DNA of 35,268 nt from contig JAUIML010000007.1 in assembly GCA_030432715.1 (NCBI GenBank), positions 1 through 35,268 on the forward strand, given 5' to 3'. Below, piece after piece: positions 1 through 7,617 of this stretch (positions are counted from its first letter, which is position 1; each line of letters opens with the position of its first letter). This stretch comes from Acidimicrobiia bacterium (GTDB taxonomy: Bacteria > Actinomycetota > Acidimicrobiia > Acidimicrobiales > Aldehydirespiratoraceae). Position numbers and translations under genes: made by a program. The notes under the pieces were generated by a model. It was given only the letters and a program-made list of their open reading frames with translations, had not been told where the DNA came from and searched no databases.

Positions 1-1
1 G

Positions 2-865
2 CTCGATGCCGGGCGAGTCCCCGTCGTGGGCGGGTCCCAGGGCGTCTCGACCGAGAACGACGTCACCTTCTTCGGCCGAGGCGGCTCCGACACGACGGCG
101 GTCGCCCTCGCCCACGCGCTCGAGGCCGACGCCTGCGAGCTCTACACCGACGTCCCCGGTGTCTTCACCACCGACCCGCGTGTGGTCGCCGACGCCCGGA
201 AGATGGAACACATCTCATTCGACGAACTGCTCGAGATGACCGCCACCGGTTGTCCGAAACCGGCCATGCGGTCGGTCGAGCTCGCCCGCTCCCACGGCGT
301 CACGCTGCACGTTCGCAGCGCGTTCTCGTGGGTGCCCGGTACCTGGGTCACCGAGGAGGCCTCCATGGAACGCGCCATCATCTCTGCGGTCACGCACGAC
401 ACGTCCGAGGCCAAGATGACCGTCTCGGGCGTGAGCGACCGCCCCGGTGTGGCGGCCCTGCTGTTTCGCCGGCTCGCCGATGCCGAGGTCAACGTCGACA
501 TGATCGTGCAGAACGTCTCGGCCGAGGGCCGCACCGACATCAGCTTCACCCTGCCCCACGAGCAGACCGGCGCCGCCAACGACGCCATCGGGTCGATCAC
601 CGACGAGCTCGGCGCCGATTCGGTGGTGGTCGACGACGACATCGCCAGGGTGAGCCTCATCGGCGCGGGCATGCAGACCAACCCCGGCGTGGCCGCGACG
701 ATGTTCGAGACCATGTCGGCCAGCGGCATCAACATCGAGATGATCTCCACTTCGGCCATTCGCATCTCCTGCGTGGTCCGTGAGGGGCAGGCCGAGAACG
801 CGGTGAGCGCGCTGCACGCCGCGTTCCAGCTCGACAAGGCGCCCGAGGACCGCGCCGACGTCTGA
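2..865 (+). CDS. lysC: Aspartate kinase, C-terminal part (5' end outside window)
   Basis: This is the 3' part of aspartokinase, which phosphorylates aspartate in the first step of lysine, threonine and methionine synthesis. The frame is open from base 2. It begins inside the kinase domain, where a [13 protein letters not shown] motif and the [10 protein letters not shown] stretch are typical of amino-acid kinase family aspartokinases. Two ACT domains follow: one from about codon 140 ([16 protein letters not shown], then VDMIVQN) and one ending the protein ([18 protein letters not shown], then INIEMISTS). These bind feedback effectors. About 287 residues are present, against roughly 405-420 in full-length actinobacterial enzymes. 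It converges on the adenylation enzyme with only 3 bases between the stop codons. Identification is secure. Confidence 0.95.
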   Translation, partial: LDAGRVPVVGGSQGVSTENDVTFFGRGGSDTTAVALAHALEADACELYTDVPGVFTTDPRVVADARKMEHISFDELLEMTATGCPKPAMRSVELARSHGVTLHVRSAFSWVPGTWVTEEASMERAIISAVTHDTSEAKMTVSGVSDRPGVAALLFRRLADAEVNVDMIVQNVSAEGRTDISFTLPHEQTGAANDAIGSITDELGADSVVVDDDIARVSLIGAGMQTNPGVAATMFETMSASGINIEMISTSAIRISCVVREGQAENAVSALHAAFQLDKAPEDRADV

Positions 866-868
866 CCC

Positions 869-2446
869 TCAGGGTCGGGGTTCGTCCGACTCCAGCGCTT
901 CGATCAGGCGCCGGGCTGCGGCGTGGTCGACCTTGTCCGAGCCTGTCCGGGGAAGTGACGGGACGAACTCGATGCGCTCGGGCTGGGCTTCGGGGGCGAG
1001 CACGGCCGAGAGGGCGCGGCGCACCGCTCGTGCGTCGTCGCCGGTCGACTCGACGAGCGCGGCCAGCGCGCCCGATGGCGTGACCCCCGCTGCGCTGGCG
1101 GTGATCCCCTCCAGTGTGTTGAGTGCGGCCTCGACTGCTTCGAGTTCGATGCGCACACCGCGCACCTTCACCTGTCGGTCGATGCGACCGCGGAAGTGGA
1201 GGAGACCATCGTCGTCACGCTCGACGAGGTCGCCGGTGCGATACCAGCGGTTCACGAGGCCGCCCGGCCCGGTTTCCTCCACGAACGATGCTGCTGTCAA
1301 CTCGGGCTGACCCCAGTAGCCGGCCATGGCCGTGCTGGTGCGGACGAGCAGCTCTCCGGCCCGTCCGTCGGAGTCTCCGGACCCGTCTTCGACCGGCACG
1401 AGCCGGCACTCGGTGTCGTCCCATGCTCGCCCGATCGGGATCGAGGCACCCTCGTCGGGCGGGCCGTCGAGATGGTGGAACGTGCACTGGTTCACCTCGG
1501 CCGGTCCGTAGACGTTGCTGAACCGGGCCTCGGGGGCGAGCGCCATCAGCGCCCGCAGTTCGTTGGCCGGGAAGATCTCGCCCCCGAACAGCACCCAACG
1601 CAGGCTGCGCAGGGTGGTGTCGGTCAGCCCTCCCCGGTCGAGGAGCTGGCGCAGGATGGTGGGCACTGAGTACCAGATCGAAGCCTGTTCCCGCTCCACG
1701 AGCTCGGCGATGCTCGCGGGGAAGCGCAGCAGGGTCTCGGCGACGAGGATCACCCGGGCGCCCACGAGGGGCCCGGCGTAGAGCTCGAACGTGGACTGGT
1801 CGAAGTGGAACGGGGCGACGTTGGCCATCGCGTCGGCGGCGGTCAGCTCGTAGCAGGCCGCGGAGAGTTCGGCGTAGCGAAGGCCGCTGGTGTGGGTGTG
1901 GACGATGCTCTTCGGTGCACCGGTCGAGCCCGAGGTGGTGATCATGTACGCCGGGTCGGCCCCGTTGCGTGGGGCCGGGCCGCGCCGGTCGGCCGCCGCG
2001 ATCTCGTCGGCGGTGAGGTACTCCGCGCCTTCCAGTGGGGCGCCCACCGTCATGCGGGGCGGCGCTGCGGTCGTCCAACGGGGAAGGGTCGTGGGGTCGA
2101 GGACCACGGCGGCGGGGTCGATCGACCGGGCGATGCCGGCGACCGCCTCCTTGCCGGCCCGGGGATTCACCGGGACGGCGATCGCGCCGGCATGCATCGC
2201 CGCGTGGATCGCGACGAAGCTCTCCACCGACTTCGGTGCATGGACGATGATCCGTTCGCCGGGGGCGACACCGCGGTCTCGTAGCGCCGCGCTCAGCCGC
2301 TCGACCCGGTCAGCGAGCTCCTCGAAGCGAAGCCGCACGGTGCCATCGGTGAGCGCCTCTCCGGAAGCATCGCGGTCGGCGGCAGCCGGGATCAGTTGGG
2401 AGAGCAGGTACGGGCGCAGACCGCCGGTCGGATCGAATGTGCGCAT
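869..2446 (-). CDS. Stand-alone adenylation / AMP-binding enzyme
   Basis: This 525-residue ANL-superfamily adenylate-forming enzyme activates a carboxylic or amino acid with ATP. Visible motifs in order are the phosphate-binding TTSGSTGAPKSIVHTH loop, the FDQSTFELYAGPLVGA segment common in peptide-synthetase adenylation domains, NVYGPAEVNQC, the hinge YRTGDLVERDDDGLLHFRGR with RQVKVRG, and a C-terminal PRTGSDKVD that supplies the catalytic lysine (K505). No carrier or condensation domain is fused or adjacent, so the acceptor is unknown. The DltA/amino-acid-activating style is my reading; an acyl-CoA ligase is the alternative. The ATG at 2446 is preferred over upstream in-frame starts, which would run into the divergent SDR gene. 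A TACCGT hexamer lies 10 bases upstream and there is no Shine-Dalgarno sequence. Confidence 0.85.
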   Translation of the reverse strand: MRTFDPTGGLRPYLLSQLIPAAADRDASGEALTDGTVRLRFEELADRVERLSAALRDRGVAPGERIIVHAPKSVESFVAIHAAMHAGAIAVPVNPRAGKEAVAGIARSIDPAAVVLDPTTLPRWTTAAPPRMTVGAPLEGAEYLTADEIAAADRRGPAPRNGADPAYMITTSGSTGAPKSIVHTHTSGLRYAELSAACYELTAADAMANVAPFHFDQSTFELYAGPLVGARVILVAETLLRFPASIAELVEREQASIWYSVPTILRQLLDRGGLTDTTLRSLRWVLFGGEIFPANELRALMALAPEARFSNVYGPAEVNQCTFHHLDGPPDEGASIPIGRAWDDTECRLVPVEDGSGDSDGRAGELLVRTSTAMAGYWGQPELTAASFVEETGPGGLVNRWYRTGDLVERDDDGLLHFRGRIDRQVKVRGVRIELEAVEAALNTLEGITASAAGVTPSGALAALVESTGDDARAVRRALSAVLAPEAQPERIEFVPSLPRTGSDKVDHAAARRLIEALESDEPRP

Positions 2447-2456
2447 ACAGCCGACC

Positions 2457-2466
2457 ACGGTACTGT
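2457..2466. promoter_or_regulatory. Overlapping divergent -10 elements
   Basis: The 28-base gap between the ATGs at 2446 (-) and 2475 (+) holds TACTGT on the plus strand (2461-2466, 8 bases before the SDR ATG). It also holds TACCGT on the minus strand (2462-2457, 10 bases before the adenylation enzyme ATG). The two hexamers share two bases. Neither gene has a Shine-Dalgarno sequence, so both are probably transcribed as leaderless or near-leaderless mRNAs from mutually exclusive promoters. This is inferred from sequence alone. Confidence 0.55.
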
Positions 2467-2474
2467 CGGCGGCG

Positions 2475-3317
2475 ATGACCCGACCCACTGCACTGGTGAC
2501 CGGCGCGAGCCGGGGCCTCGGCAAGGCGATCGCGATCTCGCTGGCCGAGGCCGGCCACGATGTGGCCATCACCGCTCGAACCATGATCGATGGTGAGCGC
2601 CGTCTGGAGGGCGACGACTCGATCGTCGTGCCCGGCGGCCTCGACACCACTGCGGCAGCGATCGAGGCGGCCGGGGGGCGCGCCGTGCCGCTCTACATGG
2701 ACCTGCTCGACGGGGCCACCGTGCGCGCCGCCGTCGCCGACGCGCTCGACGCGCTCGGGCACCTCGACGTGGTGGTGAACAACGCGATCTACCAGGGCCC
2801 GGGCGCCATGGTGGAGTTCCTCGACCTCGGCGAAGACGAGGTGCGCAATCTCTTCGAGGGAAACGTGTTCGCCCAGCTCGCCCTGTTGCGCGAGGTGCTT
2901 CCCGCCATGATCGGGCACGGGGGCGGCACGGTGGTCAACATGATCTCCGCCACTGCGTATGCCACCCCGAAGAACCGCATCGGCAAGGGCGGCTGGGGGA
3001 TGGGCTACGCCATGACCAAGGCGGCCTTCGAGCGGGTGGCCCCGTTGCTCGAGGTCGAGCATGCCGACGACGGGATCCGGGCGTTCAGCATCGACCCCGG
3101 TCATGTCCCGACCGAGCGGCAGATCGCGGCGGGTCGAGCCAAGCAGTACGAGGGCAACTTCACGGCCGGTACCCCGGGGGCCATCGGTGCCGCGGTCGCG
3201 TGGGTGTGCACCGACCCGGGGGCCGACGAGTACCGGGGTCGGATCGTGCCGGCCCAGAAGATCGCGAAGGAGCGCGGGCTCGTCCCGCCGCCACCTGACG
3301 GGGAGCCGCGTCGGTGA
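2475..3317 (+). CDS. SDR-family oxidoreductase
   Basis: This 280-residue short-chain dehydrogenase/reductase is expected to be cytosolic and NAD(P)-dependent. The cofactor motif TGASRGLG is at residues 9-16, NNAI (in place of NNAG) at 102-105, and the catalytic set is S158, Y178 and K182 (YAMTK). The GKGGWGMG insert before the active-site tyrosine and the long loop after strand two are unusual, but the fold is clear. The substrate is not evident. The ATG at 2475 is chosen because it starts exactly at the conserved N-terminus (MTRPTALVTG) and follows a TACTGT -10 box. The stop codon overlaps the next gene's GTG start (GTGA), so the two are translationally coupled. Confidence 0.9.
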   Translation: MTRPTALVTGASRGLGKAIAISLAEAGHDVAITARTMIDGERRLEGDDSIVVPGGLDTTAAAIEAAGGRAVPLYMDLLDGATVRAAVADALDALGHLDVVVNNAIYQGPGAMVEFLDLGEDEVRNLFEGNVFAQLALLREVLPAMIGHGGGTVVNMISATAYATPKNRIGKGGWGMGYAMTKAAFERVAPLLEVEHADDGIRAFSIDPGHVPTERQIAAGRAKQYEGNFTAGTPGAIGAAVAWVCTDPGADEYRGRIVPAQKIAKERGLVPPPPDGEPRR

Positions 3318-4459
3318 CCGAGATCCACGGTCACCACGAGCCCGGGTTCGCCTCGGTGCGCGACGCGTTCGCCGAGAACTTCGCCGAGGGTGACCTCGGC
3401 GCCTCGTGCGTGGTGATCCATGGCGACGAGACCGTGGTCGACCTGTGGGGCGGTCATCGCGACGTCGCCGCTACCGTGCCGTGGGAGCGCGACACCATCG
3501 TCAACGTGTGGTCGACCACGAAGATGATGGCGGCCCTGTGCGTGCTCGTCCTCCACGACCGCGGGGTCCTGTCGGTCGACGCCCCCGTGGCCTCGGTGTG
3601 GCCCGAGTTCGCCGCCAACGGCAAGGACGGCGTGCTGGTGCGCCACGTCCTGAGCCACACCGCGGGGGTACCCGGCTACGACGTACCCATCACCGAGGAG
3701 CAGATGTACGACACGCCGTTCTGTGTCGACCGTCTCGCCGGGCAGGCCCCGTGGTGGGAACCCGGCACCGCGTCCGGCTACCACTCCTCGACGCAGGGTG
3801 TGCTGCTCGGCGAGATCGTCCGGCGGGCCGACGGGCGGTCCCTCGGGCGCTTCTTCCGCGACGAGATCGCCGGGCCGCTCGGTGCCGACTTCCACATCGG
3901 CACGCCCGACGCAGCCTTCGCCCGCATCGCCGAGGTGCGCTTCGACGAGATCGACACGCAGGTGATCGCGGGCGACAGCATCGCCGCGCGGGCGTCGCAG
4001 GGCGAGCCGTCGCACGCGGCGATGGTCAACACCGACCGATGGCGTCGGTTCGAGCAGCCGGCGAGCAACGGCCACGGCAACGCCCGCAGCGTCGCCACCG
4101 TCGTGTCATGTCTCGCCCGGGGCGGCGTGGTCGACGGGCAGCGGCTGCTCTCGCCGTCGACGATCGAGCGTTGCTTCGACGTGCAGGCCGACGGAACCGA
4201 CCTCGTCATCGGTTTGCCGACGAAGTTCGGTATCGGCTTCGGCATGCCGTCGGAGGGGATGCCGATGGGGATCAACGACCGCACGCTGTTCTGGGCGGGC
4301 TGGGGTGGCTCGATGGCGGTCGTCGATGTCGAGAACCGGCTCACGGTCGCCTACGTGATGAACCGGATGCAGGACGGCACCGTCGGCGGGATGCGTTCGG
4401 CTCGGGTGATCTTTGCCGCCCACGAGGCGGCGCGGGCGTTGCGGGCGCGTCCGGATTGA
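3314..4459 (+). CDS. Serine beta-lactamase-like hydrolase (class C / esterase type)
   Basis: This 381-residue protein belongs to the beta-lactamase-related serine hydrolase family (penicillin-binding, EstB-like). The SxxK nucleophile motif is S67-T-T-K70, and the second motif YxS is Y156-H-S158 within SGYHSSTQG. No signal peptide is visible, so it is probably a cytosolic esterase/lactonase rather than an antibiotic-resistance enzyme. It starts with GTG overlapping the SDR stop by four bases. The pairing suggests an SDR-plus-hydrolase route for a hydroxy ester or lactone, which is inference. The substrate is unknown. Confidence 0.88.
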   Translation: MTEIHGHHEPGFASVRDAFAENFAEGDLGASCVVIHGDETVVDLWGGHRDVAATVPWERDTIVNVWSTTKMMAALCVLVLHDRGVLSVDAPVASVWPEFAANGKDGVLVRHVLSHTAGVPGYDVPITEEQMYDTPFCVDRLAGQAPWWEPGTASGYHSSTQGVLLGEIVRRADGRSLGRFFRDEIAGPLGADFHIGTPDAAFARIAEVRFDEIDTQVIAGDSIAARASQGEPSHAAMVNTDRWRRFEQPASNGHGNARSVATVVSCLARGGVVDGQRLLSPSTIERCFDVQADGTDLVIGLPTKFGIGFGMPSEGMPMGINDRTLFWAGWGGSMAVVDVENRLTVAYVMNRMQDGTVGGMRSARVIFAAHEAARALRARPD

Positions 4460-4468
4460 CGCCCGTCG

Positions 4469-5491
4469 TCAGATGTTGGTGAGCGGTCGGCCGGCGTCGA
4501 CCAGGCCTCGCGAGGCCAGGTCGACCGTCGGTCCGGTGATCGGCGTGAACAGGGGCGGCTCGTCGTAGCCGAGCATCGCTGCCGCGCCTTCCTCTGCGAC
4601 CCGGCGCCGGTCGCGCTTGCGGAGCACCGCGCTGAACGAGACGAGCCCCACCCCCACGATGCCGCTGAGTGCGGCCGGCGCCAGGAGCTTGAGGCTGACG
4701 GCGCGTACCGCGATCTCTGCCGTCCGGAAGCCGGTGACCGCGCCGATGAGATACGGCAGCGCCACCGCGGTGATCCCGCAGACGAGACCGACTCCGAGCA
4801 CCCAGCGTCCCATCCACCCGGCTGCTCGGTGGCGGTGCGGGTGGAAGGCCAGGCCGAAGGGGGTGAGCAGGGAGGCGAGCAGGGCGAATCCTCGCAACCG
4901 GCCGGACAGGTCGGACATCGCGGTGAGGTCCGGGAAGGAACCGGGGTCGATGGTCCACAGTGTCGCTCCGTCGGGCACGATCGACGCGAGACGGGGTGAC
5001 TCGACCTCGATCACCCGCATGACGGCGTCCGTCAGCGGGGCGAGGTCGGCCGCCGTCGGGTCGCCGCTCTCGAACGTCCGACGGTGGAGATCCCCGGCGA
5101 GGGTCCGGAGTTCGGCCCGCACGGCGTCGTCGTCGATGATCGCCGCCGAGACCGCCTCGGCCTCCTGGGCGACGTCGAGCTCGAACGCGGCGGCGATGGC
5201 CACGAGTTCCTCACCGACCAGTTGACGCTCGATGCCGCGGGCCACCTCGGCCTGCAGCTCCTCGCGCGCGGCCGGGTCGTCCAGGGTCTGCTCGACCGCC
5301 GCCATCGCCGCGGTCTCGTCGAGCACGAGCATTCGGAGGCCGGTGACGACCGCGAGCACGGTCATGGCGATGACGCCGACCACGACGGCGCCGCCGGCGA
5401 GGATCGAACGGGCGCTGCGGGGCGGCTTGGTGGGGAGGCGAGAGGGCCGTGCGGGGGCGTCGAGGTACACGCTGCCGGTGCCTTGCTGCAT
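4469..5491 (-). CDS. Membrane protein with large extracytoplasmic domain, function unknown
   Basis: This 340-residue protein starts at ATG 5491 behind a strong GGAGGTGAAGCG ribosome site. After a Pro/Arg-rich cytoplasmic N-tail there is one membrane helix (about residues 28-52). An acidic, helical, probably extracytoplasmic region of roughly 130 residues follows. Then come three more hydrophobic segments (starting at FALLASLLTPFGLAF, WVLGVGLVCGITAVALPYL and LLAPAALSGIVGVGLVSF) and a basic cytoplasmic tail. I do not recognise the family. The gene is monocistronic, facing away from the epoxide-hydrolase gene and convergent with the serine hydrolase (9-base gap). Confidence 0.75.
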   Translation of the reverse strand: MQQGTGSVYLDAPARPSRLPTKPPRSARSILAGGAVVVGVIAMTVLAVVTGLRMLVLDETAAMAAVEQTLDDPAAREELQAEVARGIERQLVGEELVAIAAAFELDVAQEAEAVSAAIIDDDAVRAELRTLAGDLHRRTFESGDPTAADLAPLTDAVMRVIEVESPRLASIVPDGATLWTIDPGSFPDLTAMSDLSGRLRGFALLASLLTPFGLAFHPHRHRAAGWMGRWVLGVGLVCGITAVALPYLIGAVTGFRTAEIAVRAVSLKLLAPAALSGIVGVGLVSFSAVLRKRDRRRVAEEGAAAMLGYDEPPLFTPITGPTVDLASRGLVDAGRPLTNI

Positions 5492-5524
5492 CGCTTCACC
5501 TCCGATCCGTTCGCTCGGGCTGGT

Positions 5525-5546
5525 CGAATGTCGACCTGCACATTCG
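5525..5546. repeat. Inverted repeat in divergent intergenic region
   Basis: Seven-base perfect arms CGAATGT (5525-5531) and ACATTCG (5540-5546) are separated by eight bases. They lie in the 218-base gap between the divergent membrane-protein and epoxide-hydrolase-like genes. The position, about 35 bases upstream of the minus-strand ATG, would suit an operator in the leader. Nothing else convincing is seen in this gap. Confidence 0.3.
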
Positions 5547-5709
5547 CCGGCACCCACTTCTTCGGAACGGAATCGGCGCAGGTGTAGCGGAACCTGCCCT
5601 TCAACGGGGATCGATCGGCCCATCCTCGGGGCCGGATGGGTCGGATGGCCCACAGCGGATGCGCGAGACTCACGGTACGGGTTCGGCAACCACCACAGGG
5701 AGACACAGG

Positions 5710-6075
5710 ATGACGGCAGAGAACCGAGCGGTCGTGCAGTCGCTGGCCGACGCATGGGCGGCGCAGGACATCGACGCGATCATGGGGCACTTCACCGACG
5801 ACATCGTGTACCACAACATGCCGATGGAGCCGGCCGAGGGCGTCGACGCGGTCCGTGCGGCGATCGAGGGGTTCCTGGCGATGGCCGATTCCATCGTGTT
5901 CGAGACCCTCAACGAGGTCTCCGACGGTGATCTCGTGCTCAACGAACGGGTCGACACCTTCGTCATCGGAGGCAACCCCACCCCGATCAGGGTCATGGGC
6001 ACGTTCGAGCTGCGGGATGGCAAGATCTCCCGATGGCGCGACTACTTCGACATGGCCGGACTCACCGGCGGCTGA
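5710..6075 (+). CDS. Limonene-1,2-epoxide hydrolase-like (SnoaL/NTF2 fold) enzyme
   Basis: This 121-residue alpha+beta-barrel protein keeps the catalytic signature of the limonene-1,2-epoxide hydrolase family. Y34 and N36 in VYHNM position the water. R80 and D82 in NERVD and D111 in WRDYFD form the Asp-Arg-Asp triad (compare Y53/N55, R99/D101, D132 of the Rhodococcus enzyme, from memory). It therefore probably hydrates a small epoxide to a diol in the cytosol. The ATG follows GGGAGACACAGG. The next gene, a His-rich membrane protein, starts 16 bases downstream, suggesting an operon in which the membrane protein could supply or move the epoxide (inference). The natural substrate cannot be read. 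Confidence 0.85.
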   Translation: MTAENRAVVQSLADAWAAQDIDAIMGHFTDDIVYHNMPMEPAEGVDAVRAAIEGFLAMADSIVFETLNEVSDGDLVLNERVDTFVIGGNPTPIRVMGTFELRDGKISRWRDYFDMAGLTGG

Positions 6076-6091
6076 CGGCGGCGGTTCGGCG

Positions 6092-7183
6092 ATGAGGACC
6101 ATCGAGACGCGAGCATCGGCGAGGACGTCGGTTCGCTGGATCCGGCGACCGGGTTGGGACGCCCTCATGGCGTTGTCCTGGGTCCCCTTCGCAGCCCTGG
6201 CGATCGCATGGGACGGGCAGACCGACCGGCTCGAGTGGCTCGTGGCCGCGACCCTGTTGTTCTCCGTGTCCCACCAGCCGTTGACGATGCCGCTGGTCTA
6301 CGCCGATCCGCACGAGCGCCGCTCGCGGCCGGTGGTCTTCGGGCTGACGCCCTTCGTGTTCGTCGGTCTCGTCCTGATCGGGCTGCAACTCGACCCCGTG
6401 GTGATCGCCGTCGTGGCCGGCGTGTGGAACGCGGGCCACACGCTGCAACAGCGCTACGGGATCACCCGCATCTACGGGCGCAAGGTGGGGCAGAGCGATG
6501 GAACCGTCGAGCACCGTCTGCTCTGGTCGATGCTGATCCTGGCGCTGGTCGTCGCGGCCGCGGACGCGGCGACACCGGGTCGGATCGCCTCGGCCGGTCT
6601 GGGCGACCGGAACCAGCGGGGCCTCGACGTCTTGACCGACGCCGCGCCGGTGGCCCGGCTGCTCGTGCCGGTGATGGTCGTCGTCGTCGTCGTCCTCGCG
6701 GTGCAGTGGTTCCGGCAGGAGCGCGCTGCCGAACAGGTCAACCCGGCCAAGTGGTTCTATCTCGGCTCCACCACGGGTCTCATCGGCCTGACCATGGTCT
6801 CGCCGCTCGCGGGTTTCGTCGGCTACATCGGTTCCCACGCCGCCGAGTACTACCTGATCGTCCACAATCACCTGGCCGACCGCTACCCCGACGAGATCAC
6901 CGACGGGGGTGCCCCGCTCGGGCGTGCCGTGCGCAGCCGCAGCGGACCATTCGGGCTCATGGCCGCGTACGCGATCGGCATTGCGGCCTTCATCTGGGCG
7001 GTTCGTTCCCTCGGCAGCTACGAGCTGTATGCCTTCGTCTTCCTGACCCTGGGTGGCCTGCACCTCTTCTACGACGGCCTCATCTGGAAGCTGCGCCGCC
7101 CCGAGGTGGCCCGCGGGTTCCAGATCCCGACCCCACCCGTCACAGCGGTGTCAGACACTCGTCACGGCACTCAGAAGAACTGA
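6092..7183 (+). CDS. Polytopic His-rich membrane protein, function unknown
   Basis: This 363-residue protein has about eight predicted membrane helices. Histidines lie in or next to helices at H61 (SHQPLTMP), H116 (WNAGHTLQQRYG), H249 (GSHAAEYYLIVHNHL, with E252, H258 and H260) and H324 (LHLFYDGLIWK). Spaced membrane histidines of this kind can bind iron, as in Brp/Blh-type carotenoid oxygenases or membrane desaturases. I cannot align it to either, so the family is unassigned. It sits 16 bases after the epoxide-hydrolase-like gene and probably shares its mRNA. Its last 13 bases overlap the convergent VOC gene. Confidence 0.75.
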   Translation: MRTIETRASARTSVRWIRRPGWDALMALSWVPFAALAIAWDGQTDRLEWLVAATLLFSVSHQPLTMPLVYADPHERRSRPVVFGLTPFVFVGLVLIGLQLDPVVIAVVAGVWNAGHTLQQRYGITRIYGRKVGQSDGTVEHRLLWSMLILALVVAAADAATPGRIASAGLGDRNQRGLDVLTDAAPVARLLVPVMVVVVVVLAVQWFRQERAAEQVNPAKWFYLGSTTGLIGLTMVSPLAGFVGYIGSHAAEYYLIVHNHLADRYPDEITDGGAPLGRAVRSRSGPFGLMAAYAIGIAAFIWAVRSLGSYELYAFVFLTLGGLHLFYDGLIWKLRRPEVARGFQIPTPPVTAVSDTRHGTQKN

Positions 7184-7584
7184 TCGATCATGATGAGGTT
7201 GCCGTCGGGGTCTCGCAACAGGAGGTGATCGGGGCCCGATTCGGTCTCGGTGGCCCGCTCCAGTTCGATGCCTCGCGCTCGGAGCCGCCGCTCGATCTCC
7301 CGCACGTCGGTGAACCCCTCGGCGGGCGCCGGCATGCCCGGCCCGGGGGTCTCACCGTCGGCGCCCTCCCACTCCTGGGTGAGTCCGGGGTTGAAGGTGA
7401 GGATGTTGGTGCCCAGCGGGATGGCGAACAGGCCGATTCGGGTCGGCCCGTTGCCGAGGATCGTGTACCCGTCGCCGCCGCCGAGCACCCGGAAGCCGAG
7501 CGCTTCGTAGAACGAGACCGAGGCGTCGAGGTCGTCGACGTCGAGCGACACGGAGAAGCAGCCGAGATCCATTGATTCCGTCAT
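7171..7584 (-). CDS. VOC (glyoxalase/bleomycin-resistance) family protein
   Basis: This 137-residue single-domain protein has paired beta-alpha-beta-beta-beta units. The first is FSVSLDVDDLDASVSFYEAL and the last ends LLLRDPDGNLIMIDQFF, both typical of the vicinal-oxygen-chelate superfamily. The second unit carries the usual DPDGN turn and final acidic strand. Members act as dioxygenases, isomerases or binding proteins, and substrate class cannot be told. The ATG at 7584 has no Shine-Dalgarno sequence but a TACGGT hexamer six bases upstream, so it is probably leaderless. It overlaps the convergent membrane-protein gene by 13 bases. Confidence 0.85.
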   Translation of the reverse strand: MTESMDLGCFSVSLDVDDLDASVSFYEALGFRVLGGGDGYTILGNGPTRIGLFAIPLGTNILTFNPGLTQEWEGADGETPGPGMPAPAEGFTDVREIERRLRARGIELERATETESGPDHLLLRDPDGNLIMIDQFF

Positions 7585-7590
7585 GCCGGA

Positions 7591-7596
7591 ACCGTA
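7591..7596 (-). promoter_or_regulatory. Leaderless -10 element of the VOC gene
   Basis: TACGGT on the minus strand, six bases before ATG 7584, with no ribosome site between. Confidence 0.5.
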
Positions 7597-7617
7597 GATC
7601 AGCGAGGCAGCACCGTG

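Noticed and set aside
864-876. GACCCTCAGGGTC as a terminator between aspartate kinase and the adenylation gene
   Set aside because: It folds only as a 5-base stem with a 3-base loop and has no T-tract; too weak.
3314-4459. Antibiotic-resistance beta-lactamase
   Set aside because: No signal peptide and the motifs fit the broad esterase/PBP-like family; resistance cannot be claimed.
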